From Bathynomus jamesi (lineage: Eukaryota; Arthropoda; Malacostraca; Isopoda; Cirolanidae), in the NCBI GenBank assembly GCA_023014485.1, contig JAJOZX010002586.1, positions 298,501-362,500 on the forward strand: a DNA stretch of 64,000 nt, read 5' to 3'. Under the pieces are notes generated by a model. It saw only the letters and a list, made by a program, of their open reading frames with translations, searched no databases and had not been told where the DNA came from. Made by a program: the position numbers and the translations under genes. Below are positions 20,692 through 32,816 of the stretch, piece after piece (the stretch's first letter is position 1; every line of letters begins with the position of its first letter).

Positions 20692-21074
20692 CAGGGTGAG
20701 TCAAAAGTCCGGAAACATAGGAAGGATAGGAAACTTTTATTGCAAAAAGACATGTGTTACAAGTAATATTATAAGATGTGGTCTATATGTTCTCCTTTCA
20801 CTTCCAAATATTTCTGGACTCTCTTTCCACACTCGACCTGGACTCTTTCCAGGACATCGGGCTGCATTGCAGATTCTGTACAGATCTTGTTACAGATGAA
20901 GCCTGTGCTGCAATCCAGCCCGATGTCCTGGAAAAAGTCCAGGTCGAGTTGGGAAAGAGAGTCCAGAAATGTCTGGAAGTGAAAGGAGAACGCATAGAGC
21001 ACATCTACTTGTAACACGTCTTTTTGCAATAAAACTTTCCTATCCTTCCTATGTTTCCGGACTTTTGGCTCACC

Positions 21075-21077
<3 letters not shown>
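20692..21077. mobile_element. Palindromic Tc1/mariner-type MITE
   Basis: CAGGGTGAGTCAAAAGTCC at 20692 is mirrored by GGACTTTTGGCTCACCCTG ending at 21077. The arms extend inward about 170 bp and each encodes the same transposase tail on opposite strands (QPDVLEKVQVELGKRVQK ... LEVKGERIEHI). It is an inverted duplication of a transposase 3' end. Confidence 0.9.
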
Positions 21078-21110
<33 letters not shown>

Positions 21111-21244
21111 TCAACTGCAAACACGCAGTATAATTAACGTAAAGAATGACGCTTGTATAGGAGATATCCCGCGCAAGACGAGAGAGAGAGAACGAAACAA
21201 ATGAAAAAATGAGGTGTATATATATATATATATATATATATATG
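21078..21244. repeat. TA tracts around a partial 267-bp array unit
   Basis: The segment 21108-21222 (ATTCAACTGCAAACACGCAG ... CGCAAGACGAGAGAGAG) is a partial copy of the unit that is tandemly repeated at 61192-62578. It lacks the tRNA-like part and lies between two TA tracts. Confidence 0.88.
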
Positions 21245-22140
21245 TTAACCCCTCCGTCTATGGCCTTGGGTGGTACGAAGTTGACGGGGGGTTCTGGTTA
21301 GGTGGCAGCAACGGATTTGTTACTATGGAGTATCTGGTACCGTATAGGGAATAACAGAAGTTTCTCTTACACTACTCTTCGATTTCTTCTTGTAGGGGAT
21401 CAGAGGATTCTGTGGAGCTTACTAAATTCTCTGAAGGTTCCCCAAATCTTCTTGTAACGTATCGGGAAATTATTTTTCTCTATTTAAGAATAAGTTCTCT
21501 GAAGAGGGCAAGGCTCGAAGGAGAAAACAAAGATATTCTCTTACTGTAGTTTACTGCTAAAATGTTACAAGTAATGCTCTAAGTAATGATCTAAGTTAGA
21601 TCAGACAATCAGAATAAAAATTTGAAAAATTATATGAGTTTATATATGTATAAAAATTTTGTTGACATCATTATTACTTAATGTTGACTTGTTTTGTTTT
21701 TTATTCTCAATAGGCTGCATTATTTTGCCAAATATTTGAAGATAAGGTAAATATTTTAGCTGTAGCAGTCTAGACAGATAAGCAAGATATTTGAAGATGA
21801 AGCCATATTTTTATTTTAAACGTCATATTAACAGATCTGATGTTATCATGATCTGCCGAGTTAACTAAAAAATGGAAATTGAAATATACATTTTATTATG
21901 AATTACAATTAAACATGCATATGAGCAAATATTAAATGCTTAAGATTTAAAATTAAACGTTAAGCAAGACATGACTTCATCTTTTACAACGAAGAGAGAA
22001 TGTATACAGAAAATGAACATTGCAGAATTTAACAAGATTACATTATTAAGGTAAATCTAAAAAAATGATTAAGTAATTTAAAAAGAAATAATTCACCAAT
22101 TATTCAGCAGAAATAAAATAGAAAGCGAATCAAAAATTTT
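21245..22140. other. No recognisable feature
   Basis: AT-rich; possible outer part of a retroelement LTR but no boundary can be set. Confidence 0.45.
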
Positions 22141-22396
22141 ATCCGAACTTCGTCAGTGAATTTGGACTCTATATGTAAAAATGAATATAAGAATATAAAT
22201 ATACGAATTACATAAATAAATATAAGGATTATACGAATGAATATAAGAATTATACGAATGAATATAAGAATTATACGAATGAATATAAAAATTATACGAA
22301 TGAATATAAGAATTACATGAATGAATATAAGAATTTTATGAATGAACATAAGAATATAGGAATATAGGACTTATTCATTGTTCATTTTTACAGGGC
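22141..22396 (-). repeat. Putative LTR with 20-bp minisatellite
   Basis: This segment begins ATCCGAACTTCGTCAGTGAA and ends AACAATGAA/TGTAAAAATG (minus-strand start TGTAAAAATGAACAATG). Its start recurs in the same orientation at 27548-27714. On the minus strand a purine-rich tract AAAGTAGAGAG lies just before TGTAAAAATG, as expected for a polypurine tract and LTR start. Most of the repeat is about nine units of GAATATAAGAATTATAC-type minisatellite, which differ in number between the two copies. Confidence 0.6.
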
Positions 22397-22501
22397 TCTC
22401 TACTTTAGAATGATATTAATACACTAATATAACATCCTAACTAATTCTAACTAGAAGATAACTAATGGTTTTTTGTAATACAGATTTATATACACAACAT
22501 A

Positions 22502-22530
22502 CAGGGTGGTTAAGTCTAGTTCAGGCAGTA
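22502..22530 (+). repeat. Orphan CAGGGTG terminus
   Basis: CAGGGTGGTTAAGTCTAG after TA resembles one end of the CAGGGTG-type Tc1/mariner MITEs in this window, but I find no inverted partner within 2 kb. Confidence 0.4.
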
Positions 22531-22733
22531 TAAGGACGCACTCTTGGCCGTGCATAAATAGTTTGACATAGTACAATTTTTTTTTTTTGCTATTATGAGA
22601 ATAGTCTTTTCACTACAAATATACCGAGGATAATAGCACACACAATGATAATACTGACGGCAGATGTTGGTAAATAATTGTTACTGGTCACAGTATTTGT
22701 AAAAGGTTATTCTGGTTATCATCCGAAATTTTT

Positions 22734-23378
22734 TTAAAAACGACTCAATTGATCATTCCATTTAGGGGTATGAAGTCCGGGTAGGATGGTCACCGGCTTC
22801 ATGGCGGATGTTAATTGTAATCTCATTATTATAAGGGGGACAATATTATTCATATTTACGTCTAAAATTATACGGATCTGTTGGTGGTTGTGTAGATGTT
22901 TGTGTTTGTGAGCGGAATGGTCGGCCTCGCTTAGGTGGTAGCGGGGATCGAACATTAAGCTCGGATTCTGAGTCTGTTCGATTTTTCGTGAAGATTCTAG
23001 TTCACGTGATGATGCATTTGCGGCCGGTATGTAGGGTCCGTGCGTCGATCATCAATAGGTGAGGGTGGTAACGGAAGAGATGGTGGACTTGGAGGAGATG
23101 GTGGAGTTCCACTGAGTGATCCTCTAGAGTGGGCTTCTCCAGGGGCAGGTTCCGATGGGACTCTCGGTTCTGGGACCTCTTCTTGTTCAGAGATTGGCTC
23201 GAGTACTGGTGGTATTACGAGGTACCAATATTCGTCACGGGTAGTGATTTCTGCGGTAACCACTTCGGTTTTATAGTCCCTGCGGGATTTGTTAATACTT
23301 TGATCTTTTGAAGGATAGGCGGCTCGAACGCCTGGCAGATGTTTTTTGGGAAGGTGTTGTTCGGCAGCTATCTTCAAA
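22734..23378 (-). pseudogene. Ty3/gypsy pol C-terminal tail
   Basis: After the CACTA-type insertion the gypsy frame resumes on the minus strand with NLKIAAEQHLPKKHLPGVR and AYPSKDQSINKSRRD, the tail that follows the integrase GPY-like region in many arthropod gypsy elements. It then shows a proline-rich stretch (PPSPPSPPSLPLPPSP) and a stop at about 22997. The frame at 22734-22955 is downstream and of unknown meaning. Confidence 0.7.
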
Positions 23379-23526
23379 TTACACTGGTCTACAACCAAAA
23401 TGCTTCGGAAATAAAAGTAGTCAATCTTTACTAATTTTGGGTCACTGAATACGAAAATGATGCCTAAAATTGCCAATTGGCTCTATTTATAAAGATATCA
23501 GGCAACCCTGCACTCTACTAACTGGA

Positions 23527-23625
23527 CTGCATCTGTCGCGTAATATGTAGACGCCTGTGACACATCGACGCATTGACTCTACTGCGCATGCGCGTAGTTA
23601 TATTTTTTATTTTAATAAATTAATG

Positions 23626-23677
<52 letters not shown>

Positions 23678-23953
23678 ATAAAATGTAATTTTAAATTTAT
23701 CTATTACATTATGTATTTGTAAATTATTTATTAAGAAATAGATTGGATCATTTTAACATATTGCTTCCCATAATGTTTTTTATATTAATATAAATGGAAT
23801 ACTAACCTAACTTAACCTTACCTAATTTAAAATTATTAAAATGCAATGTAATTACATTAATTTATTAAAATAAAAAAATATAACTACGCGCATGCGCAGT
23901 AGAGTCAAGGCGTTGATGTGTCACAGGCGTCTATATATTACGCCACAGCATCA
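23527..23953. repeat. Inverted repeat around a TA tract
   Basis: Arms of about 100 bp (23527-23633 and 23856-23953) share GTAGACGCCTGTGACACATC and CTACTGCGCATGCGCGTAG in inverse orientation, with a TA tract and AT-rich sequence between. It lies in the 5' region of the CMC element and may be a nested MITE. Confidence 0.8.
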
Positions 23954-24047
23954 GTTCATTCGCGGAAGTCATACAGTGCATCCTTGTCAAACTCTTTTTA
24001 GTGTTTGCTTTTGAAACTGAATTTTTTTCAGCCTAATTTGAACAAAG

Positions 24048-25702
24048 ATGCCTCGTAATTGCGTGAACAGTGTAGATAACTTCTGTTATGTTTGTGGAGA
24101 ATTGACTTTTGCATCAGAAAAGCGTGCTGTAAACGCCGTGATTAGGAAAGCCTATCACCTTTACTTTGGCTGTAAGATTGGTTATCAGGACAAGAGCTCG
24201 GCCCCACACATATGCTGTAATACTTATGCAACAAACCTTCGCCAGTGGTTCAATCGGAAAAGGAAATCTATGCCTTTTGCAGTGCCAATGGTTTGGAGAG
24301 AACCAACAGATCATGTCAGCAATTCATACTTCTGCATGGTGCCTCCAGTCAAGAAAGGTATTTACAAGAAGAAAAAGTGGATTTTACAATATTCGAATAT
24401 ACCCTCTGCTATACGCCCTGTACGTCACGGGGAAGGACTACCCGTTCCTGAGCCCCCACACTCATTCTCCCTGGAGTCAGAGGACGAGGAGAATGAAGGA
24501 ACCTGCGAAACTTGTGAGCCTTCAACTTCACAAGACCCTGAATTTGTTTATAACTTGACATCTTCTAAACCGCACATGATATCTCAGAATGAATTAAACG
24601 ACCTTATCAGAGATTTAGAACTGCCAAAGAGTAAGGCAGAGCTGTTGGGCTCCAGATTGCAGCAGTGAAATCTCCTCGCTGAAAGTGTTAGAGTGTGTAA
24701 GTTTCGTGACCGTCAAAAAGATTTTGTCCCATTCTTCATCATGGAAGATGACCTTGTAGCTTGCAACGACATCGATGGTCTGATGGCAGCTCTCAACATT
24801 ATTCACAATCCTGATGAGTGGAGACTGTTCATTGATTCATCGAAGTTGAGTCTAAAGCTGTTTTGTTGCATGTTGGCAACGTATTGCCATCAATTCCAGT
24901 TGGTCATGCATTCACATGAAGGAAACATATGACAACATGAAGCAACTTTTGAACTGCGAAAGTTGTTGCTATCGTGCTTGGACTGCAGCCGGGCTACACT
25001 AAGTATTGCTGTTTTCTGTGTGAATGGGATAGTCGGGCTAGGACTTCTCATTATATCAAGAAGGATTGGCCACTCCGACACCCATTGGAACCTGGAACAA
25101 AAAATGTTCAGTATCCTCCACTTGTAGAATCGAGCAAGATTTTGTTACCACCCTTACACATCAAACTGGGCGTCATGAAAAATTTTGTTAAGGCTATGGA
25201 TAAAACGGGGACAGCTTTTAAGTACCTGGGTGGTAAATTCCCAAAGCTCAGTGAAGCAAAAATCAAGGAGGGTGTATTTGTTGGTCCACAGATCCGCGAG
25301 CTTCTTTGAGATGAGGAGTTCGACCGTATCCTAGGTGGTGAGGTGAAGACAGCATGGAATGCTTTCCGGTTAATAGCAACCAATTTTCTCAGAAATACCA
25401 AAGCTAACAATTACAGGGAGCTGGTGGAAAACCTGCGGTTGTCCTATCAAAAAATTGGCTGCAATATGTCTTTGAAGATACATTTCCTCCATTCGCACCT
25501 GGAATTTTTTCCGGCCAACTGCGGAGCAGTCAGCGATGAACATGGTGAAGGTTTCCACCAGGATATCTCAGCGATGGAGAAACGCTACCAGGGGAAATGG
25601 AGTCCATCATTGTTAGCAGAATACTGCTCGACAGTAACAAGAGATGCTCCAGAAGTTGAATACAAGAGACAAGCAAAGAAGCGACGGGTTGAATCAATAT
25701 AA
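24048..25702 (+). pseudogene. CMC-type transposase
   Basis: From MPRNCVNSVDNFCYVCGE the protein shows paired cysteines (CYVCGE, ICCNTYA), the stretch MPFAVPMVWREPTDH, then EWRLFIDSSKLSLK, YTKYCCFLCEWDSRA, PPLHIKLGVMKNFVKAMD and CGAVSDEHGEGFHQD followed by MEKRYQGKW. This is a protein common in arthropod genomes. I assign it to the CMC group from the CACTG ends and from memory. It has a TGA at 24666-24668, a one-base loss near 24855, a deletion near 24955, and another TGA at about 25307, so it is inactive. Confidence 0.8.
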
Positions 25703-25897
25703 GTGACTGCATTATACAGGTACGTTACTAATATATGGTATACATATACGCAAAATGTGTAACTTAATTTTCTTGGAAACTGTAGCCAATCGACTGTTTT
25801 TATGGTCATATTCGTTTTCAGCACCCCAAAATCCATAATAGGAAACACATTTTATCTCCGAAGCACAAACTTTTTCAAAATTTGTAGACCAGTGTTA

Positions 25898-27547
25898 TCA
25901 GCGAGAATGATCTTTAGTTTAGAATGATCTCGGAGGTCGAGGATTTCGTAACGGTTCTTTCCGAGGTTTTTCATAATCCTCTATGGGCCATCCCATTTTG
26001 GGTATAATTTGCGATGAGCACTTGGCGGTTTCACGCTCTTTATGTAACATCGCATACCGCCGATTATAGTCCGCTCACGGGGATGACGCCTATGTTGCTC
26101 TTGCTCCATCTGTTGGTTTCGTTGGTCTGGGGCATATCGGATTATGTCAAAAATTTTGAAAGATCGTTCAACTCTTTGCTGATTTGCTTCTGCCATCTCG
26201 GAAGGTGTTAGAACTGCTGAGTCGATTTGGTCAGGCAAATCAAAAGGTAGCCGTTTGTCGTAGTGATATAGGACGAAATGAGGGGTGTCCCCGATAGACA
26301 CGTTATAGCCGTTGTTGATGGCTGTTTGCACCATGGGGAGGGAATCATCCCATGTAAGGGAGGATGCATCGACAACGTGGCGGAGGGCTTCTAAGAGATT
26401 CCGATTGTGCCTTTCCACTAAGCCGTTTGCCTGCGGATGGTATGCCACAATGTGTGTGCTTTCAATTTTACACAAGTTACAGAGTGACTCGAACAGTTTG
26501 GAAGTGAAACTAAGGGCGTTTTCCGAAATTGGGATGGAAGGAGTAGTATGGTTTTGGATGACGCGTTCCACGACGGCTCTTGCCACAGTTTCCGAGGTCT
26601 GGTTTGGAGTGGCAACTACTTCGCTGTAACGCGAGAAGTGATCCGTAAACACAATGATGTACTGGTTTCCCTTTGATGTTTTTGGGAATGGTCCCAGTAT
26701 GTCCATTCCAGTTCTATGCCAGGGACGTTCGCATACTGGATATTTATGCATGGGAGCTGTGGACGGTACGTTGCCTTTATGTTTTAAACAAGACGGGCAT
26801 TTAGCGATGTATAAATGTAACTATTTGTTCATTTCAGGAAAATGGTATCGCTCCGAAACACTCTTGACGGTGCGATCCGGCCCCATGTGGCCATACAAAG
26901 GTGAGTCGTAACAAAGTCCGATGGCTATATCGACGAGATCCTTTAGTATTTCCACGAGATCGTTTCCATCTTCGTTCCTAAAATGTACGAGCCCATCTTT
27001 TAGGTTGTACTGTTCTTTTACCTTCAATGGTTCTTTTTGTTCCAGGCGAGCCCGAAGGTTAGGGGTGTGTTGGTCCTGTTGTTGGGAATATTGCAGACAT
27101 TCGTAGTCGAATCCAGGAAAAGTTTCTATGTCATTCACTGGGGTGTCGGGCTTGAGTTTCGACAATCCGTCTGGAATAACTTGAAGTTTTCCTGGTTTGT
27201 ATATGATTTTTGCTGCAAAGTCCTGAACCAACAGAGCCCATCTACTCAACCGTCCTTCAAGTAGCTTGTCTTTGAAGAGATACGTGAGTGGCTTATGGTC
27301 AGTTTTGATGGTTGCATCGTAGCCGTAGACGATATTTCGGAATTTTTTCAAAGCTCAATATACCGCTGGGGTCTCTCGGTCCGTAGTGGAATAATTCCGT
27401 TGAGGTCCAGAGAGAAGCTGACTGGCATAAGCAATAGGTAATTCCACACCATCTACGTCCTGTAATAGGATGGCTCCTAGTCCATAGGAGGAAGCATATG
27501 TGGCTATGACAAAGGGTTTGGTGTTATCGGGATATTGGAGGATGGGA
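25898..27547 (-). pseudogene. Ty3/gypsy pol: RNase H and integrase
   Basis: The minus strand reads part of RT/RNase H (YSTTDRETPAVY, TIKTDHKPLTYLFKD), then the HHCC zinc motif (GHMGPDRTVKSV ... AKCPSCLKHKG) and the integrase core. In the core, GMDILGPF supplies the first D. The second position reads PISENALSFTS, with E where the family has D. YHPQANGLVERHNRNL supplies the E. Stops lie at 26821, at about 25981 and within ALKKF upstream at about 27352. The right edge joins abruptly to the LTR-like repeat at 27548, so most of RT, protease and gag are deleted. It is an old endogenous copy. Confidence 0.9.
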
Positions 27548-27713
27548 TCCGAACTTCGTCAGTGAATGTGTACTCTGTTTGTAAAAAATGAATATAAGAA
27601 TATAAATAAACGAATTATATAAATGAATATAAGAATTATACGAATGAATATAAGAAATATATGAATGAATATAAGAATATAGGAATGTAGGAATTATTCA
27701 TTGTTCATTTTTA

Positions 27714-27714
<1 letters not shown>
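27548..27714 (-). repeat. Putative LTR, second copy
   Basis: Direct repeat of 22141-22396: begins ATCCGAACTTCGTCAGTGAA and carries fewer GAATATAAG units. It directly abuts the middle of the gypsy RNase H region, so a large internal deletion must lie between the LTR and pol if it is an LTR. Confidence 0.6.

Positions 27715-27715
<1 letters not shown>

Positions 27716-27750
<35 letters not shown>
27716..27750. repeat. (TA)n microsatellite
   Basis: TA tract next to the putative LTR. Confidence 0.95.
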
Positions 27751-27753
<3 letters not shown>

Positions 27754-27966
27754 TCATCTTCTAACCGCGCACACTCGAATCTGACCAGAGAAACGTTTCC
27801 CTTCGAAAGCTTTACCCATGTTTTTAAATTAATTTCTGATTTTAAGGTTTAGTTTTAATTTGCGTTCCCTTCATTTTATTTTGGGATTTTTTATGCAGGA
27901 AGGAGGGGCCAAGGGCGAATGCCCGCAAAAGTGCCCCTCCCCCATAAAAGAAGAAGAGAGCCAAAA

Positions 27967-29036
27967 TCACACTGCGTTTGAAAGATTGGAGGTCATAGCC
28001 AGAGGGAAAAATGAATTGAAGAAGATTGTTCCAGAGTTCACCGGTTGAGTATTAACCCTTACATTAGAGAGTTGCACAGAAAAGGAATGAAACTGTGTAG
28101 AAAGTCTGGTGCTGCGTGCTCTCCTTAAAGGAGGAGGCATGCAGTTACAGCGTTCAGAAGAGCAGTGTCCGTTACAATAGCGATAGTAAAGAGAGAGTGA
28201 GGCAACATTCCGGTGAAGAGAGCGTGATTGAAGACAATCAGTAAGAGGAGGGGAATTGATGAGAAGAAAAGCCTTTGATTCCACCCGGTCAAGTACGGCT
28301 GTGTGGGTTGAGCCACCCCATACATGAGAAGCATACTCCATACACAGGCGGACAAGACCCCTGTCCAGAGACAGCAACTGAGTGGGGGTGAAGACGCTGT
28401 GGAGCCGGTACAGCACACCTAACTTCTTAGAAGCTGTATGAAAAGAGAGTATATGTGATATTTCCAGGAAAGATCACGAGAAAAGGAAACGCCAAGCATG
28501 TTAAGAGAAGAGGAAAGATTGAGTTGTGTGTTGTTAAAGGTAAGGAGATAGTCGTATGAAAGATTGTGACGAGTAGACAGATGGAGGAACTGAGTTTGTG
28601 AGGCATTGAAAGCCACAAGGTTTTCTCTGCCCCAGTCAGAGATAGCAGAAAGATCAGAGGTCAGGTGCTCCACAGCTGTCATACGCGGGTCATGGAGTGA
28701 CTGTTGAGAGGGACGCTTTGGAAGCGGATGGAGAAGTGAAGAGTGGATTCATCGGCATAGGAGTGAATAAGACAGGAAGTGCGAATTAAAAGATCATTAA
28801 TAAAGAAAAGGAAAAGAGTGGGTGACAGGACAGAACCCTGAGGAACACCACTGTTAATAGCTCTACAACCGCAGCTATAGATCGGCCAGAAATGAAATTA
28901 GAGATGAAGGGACAGATAGAATGATAGAAATCGAAGGAGGTTCTGTTTCGAAATTAAACATCTGTGAGAGAGACTATCAAAAGCTTTCGATATGTCCAGC
29001 GCAATAGCAAAAGTTTTACTGAAATCCCGAAAGAAG
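27967..29036 (-). pseudogene. LINE reverse transcriptase, C-terminal half
   Basis: The minus strand reads FAIALDISKAFDSLSH with the first catalytic D, GVPQGSVLSPTLFLFFIND, and SYADESTLHFS, where the usual ADD appears as ADE. It continues with LVAFNASQTQFLHLS, MLGVSFSRDLSWKYH, and LYRLHSVFTPTQLLSL with CMEYASHVWGGST. At least two frame changes occur (about 28420 and 28690). The tail after HVWGGST is typical of Jockey-group LINEs. Confidence 0.9.
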
Positions 29037-29159
29037 CAGGGCCGTTTCCTGGCATAAGCAGACTAAGCGGCCGCTTAGGGCCCCGCTACTACTAGGGGGC
29101 CCCTAGACAGGCTCCCAGGTCATAGCTCAGTGGGCAAGAATAGAAATATAGCTGAAGTT

Positions 29160-29240
29160 ATTATTAATATTATTGTTATTATTATTATTATTATCCTTAT
29201 TATTACTATTATTATTATTATTATTATTATTATTGTCCTA
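29160..29240. repeat. (TTA)n run
   Basis: Trinucleotide TTA repeats inside the 5' part of the hAT; a second run lies at 29580-29640. Confidence 0.9.
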
Positions 29241-29582
29241 TTAATTAAAGTTTTTGTATGAGACAAATGTGATAAAACGGAGACAAATGAAACGTTTTGG
29301 TCGTTATGTGTAAATAACTATTGTGAGATCTTATTTCTATATTATTTAACTTTATTCTTACTATATGCTTATACTTTCCTAAATGCTTAATTTTTCTAGT
29401 ATTGTAAAACATTATTTCACTAATTTACTAATTATTAAAAGATTTTGTAACACTTTAAAACCTAGAATTATTTTCGTTATGTTTTCAAGTTTATTAATTC
29501 TTTTCTCATCTTTTTCAGATAATGTGAATTTTGTTGGTTAAAACATAAATGGTCTGATTTGATTAACGTTACAATTATAACA

Positions 29583-29620
<38 letters not shown>

Positions 29621-29700
29621 CATCATCATTATTATCATGATTATTATTATTTAGCAGATTAGTTGTGGTTAACTAGATGTGACTTCATGCATCTTGGAAA

Positions 29701-32432
29701 ATGAAACGGCATTTTCCATCAGGAGCTGAAAAACGGAAAAAGAAGAAAATAGAGGAGGAGAAGCTTTCCACTAGCACAGGTGAGGCGTGCCACTTGTATA
29801 TTCTTATGATTACAGTTCAGGCAACTCGGTTAGGTGGACCATCAAGCTAGGCAAGTGCTCAGGAATCGTGTAGAGTAAGCTAGTCTCTGTAGTATTTATA
29901 ATATTTCGAAATGTGAAATTTAATGGATCACATCACCTCAAATTCTGTTCACACAGATCAATTATATATTTATAATTATCAAACAAGATAAGAAAGAGTA
30001 TTTTAGCAAAAATTAACAGAATATGTAATGTTATGTTCTTCTCAGGAGCACTACTGAAATATTTGGAAAAGCCATCCTCAGCAAAGCCTGATGAGCATCA
30101 TGAGCCAACAGCAGGACCATCCTCTATGCAACCTCAAACACCACTAGAAGTAGAGCCTGATGAACCAACAAGTGGCCCAGCTTCTGTTCAGCTTCAAACG
30201 CCACACACAGGTATTTCTACTGAGCAACAAGAACCAAGATCTGCTCCACCGCTTGATCCGTATGACTGGCCAGTTGTCCTGTCAGATGCCTTGAAGACAG
30301 ATCTGGTGTCTCGAGGACCATTTCAAATCAGTCCAGATTTCACATTCCCTAAAAGAGAGGACGGTAGAAGCGTTCATCACCATTACATGTACAGAACATT
30401 AATTAATGGGGAAAAAATAAAGCGAAGCTGGCTGATGTACTCTAGAAGGAATGATGCTCTTTATTGCTTCTGCTCCAAGTTGTTTTCAAGGAAGTCGTAC
30501 AAACTAATTACGGACAGACTTTCAGACTGGATAAACTTTGGTTCGCTTCTGAAAGGCCATGAAAATAGTTCAGAACATGCAGATAACATGGCAACATGGA
30601 AGGATCTGGAACTGCGGCTAAAAACTGGGAGGACCATTAACCAAACTGAAATGTCATTAATGGAAGTAGAGCGAAGACACTGGCGAGATATTCTCACACG
30701 TCTTGTAAGTACAATCCAATCACTGGCTGAGAGAAACCTTGCTTTCAGGGGGTCTTCCTCTACATTGTACAATCGAGACAATGGCAACTTCTTGAAGGAG
30801 GTTGAGCTGCTTGCCAAATTTGATCCAGTGATGAAACAACACATCAGCAGAGTCGAAAGTGGCCAATATAGTCATTCAAGTTACCTAGGAAACATCATTC
30901 AAAATGAGCTCATTGGGTCCATTAGTAGGAAGATCTTGGATGCCACTGTTGCAGAAATAAAACAAGCTAAATATTACTCACTCATTTTAGTCTGCACTCC
31001 AGACATAAGCCACCAAGAACAGATGTCGATTATTATCAGAACTGTTAAAATGGGTGAAGTACCATAAATAAAAGAATACTTCGTGGGCTTTCTTGAGGCT
31101 TCAGAAAGTACAGGCCTGGGTTTATCAGTTCTGATTCTGAAGAGACTAGATGAACTGAATATTCACTTTGATGACTGCAGAGGACAGTCATATGACAACG
31201 GAGCGAACATGAAGGGCAAGAACAAAGGTGTTCAGGCAAGGTTATTAGAGAAGAACTGTCGTGCACTCTATGTTCCATGTGGGGCTCACACTCTGAATCT
31301 TGTAGTGGCTGATGCAGCTAAAGCTTCCACAGATGTCATCAGCTTCTTTGGCAACGTACAAAAATTGTACAACCTTTTTGCAGCAGCTACACAGAGATGG
31401 ACAATCCTAAAGAAGCACGTGAACATAACACTCAAGTCTTAGAGTGAAACCAGGTGGGAGAGCCGGCTTAAGAGCATTGAGGCTGTGCGATACCAGAGCC
31501 ACAGCATCAGAGAGGCCCTGTTGGAAGTCAGAAACAATGCCACAGATGCCATAGCCAGGACTGAAGCACAAGCACTTGCAGAAGAGGTAGGGCGCTTTCA
31601 GATTTGCACAGTAGTATGGTATGACATTCCTCATACAGTTAACCATGTGAGCAAACTTCTGCAGTCTCCTACAATGCAGTTTGATGTGGCAGTCAACCTC
31701 CTCACAAAAACAAAAGACTCACTCACCAGCTACAGAAACACAGGTTTTGTTGCAGCACAAGTCGTAGCTAGGGACATATGTGAGGAAATGAATGTGGAGG
31801 CTGTGCTGAAGGAGAAGAGGCTCAGATCCACAAAAAAGCACTTTGCTTACGAAGCTCCTGATGAACCATTTACAGAAGCCTTAAAGAGGCTGGAAGTCAA
31901 ATTTTTCAATGTGGTGGTAGATTGTACCATCGGGTCAATAAATGAGAGATTCAAAACATTAGATGATGTGAGGGACATATGTGGGGTTCTCCTAAACTTC
32001 ACCACAATGAACAAGGAAGACTTGTCCTGCAAGTGTGAAAAGCTCTCTAAGATACTGAGCTCTGGAGCTCACTCTGACATTGATGGAAGAGAACTGGCCC
32101 TCGAAATTAAGAACTTGCCGACTTTACCTTCACACAACATGACTACATTGGAGCTTCTCTCCTTCATTCATCAGAAGCAACTGGAGGAACTATACCCCAA
32201 TCTCTGGGTTGCACTAAGAATTGCCTGCACTCTACCTGTGACAGTAGCGTCAGCCGAGAGGAGCTTCTCTAAGATGAGGCTAATCAAGAACTACCTCAAA
32301 TCATCAATGGGGCAGGATCGCCTCAGTGGCCTTGGCATCATAAGCATCAACAAGGACGTTGACAGGGAGATTTCATATGATGATGTTATTGATGATTTTG
32401 CCCAGAAAAAATCTAGGAGGCAAAAATTTTGA
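29701..32432 (+). pseudogene. hAT transposase (ZMYM1-like), two nonsense codons
   Basis: Exon 1 (29701-29779) reads MKRHFPSGAEKRKKKK and ends at a good donor CAG|GTGAG. The intron is 29780-30045 and ends TTCTTCTCAG. Exon 2 continues in phase with GALLKYLEK. Downstream are a TTF-type zinc region (RSWLMYSRRNDALYCFCSKLF), DDCRGQSYDNGANMKG (catalytic D), YVPCGAHTLNLVV (C/H motif), SETRWESRLKSIE (RW) and ASAERSFSKMRLIKNYL (catalytic E with dimerisation). All of exon 2 is one frame, broken only by TAA at 31065-31067 and TAG at 31440-31442. Such proteins are often annotated as zinc finger MYM-type 1-like. It is a recent insertion. Confidence 0.93.
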
Positions 32433-32816
32433 AGATACAAACTGTTCTGTATAACTGTTAGCTATTACACGATTGTATCGTAGAGTTAGTAATTGTTTGG
32501 TAGTTGATAATTGCATTATTTTTTTATACATACTGTAGTTCTGTGTCATTTATTCTAAATAATGTATAAGCTAATTTTCAGGAATTTCATGAAGAGTATT
32601 TTTTCTGTTTGTCTTCTGAAAGTACATATTTGTTGTTTTGGACATAATTGTTTCATTAAAATTGTTTCATAATTGTTTTTTATTAACACAGCTATTTTTT
32701 GTATGTGTGTGCTGAGGTGATGTAGTAAGGCGTGAGTTGGTAGATGGAGGGGTGGGGCCTCAAATGAGTATACTGCTTAGGGCCCCCTAATGGCTAGAAA
32801 CGGCCCTGGAAAGAAG

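Larger units (their letters stand above)
23382..25894 (+). mobile_element. CACTA/Mirage/Chapaev-type transposon
   Basis: The ends CACTGGTCTACAA (23382) and TTGTAGACCAGTG (25894) are perfect inverted repeats flanked by TTA on each side (23379-23381, 25895-25897). The CACTG terminus and a 3-bp duplication are characteristic of the CMC superfamily. It has inserted into the gypsy pol frame, whose sequence resumes on either side. Confidence 0.85.
29037..32808 (+). mobile_element. hAT transposon with perfect 8-bp TSD
   Basis: CAGGGCCGTTTCC at 29037 pairs with an inverse ending AAACGGCCCTG at 32808. GAAAGAAG is duplicated exactly at 29029-29036 and 32809-32816. CAGGG termini and an 8-bp TSD identify hAT. 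The 3.8-kb element carries a nearly intact transposase gene with one intron, plus AT-rich flanks with (TTA)n runs. Confidence 0.96.

Noticed and set aside
23040..23311. Gly/Asp-rich frames on the plus strand
   Set aside because: Antisense to the proline-rich tail of the gypsy pol frame.
28125..28418. Second frame overlapping the LINE tail
   Set aside because: Shadow of the LINE RT tail in another frame.
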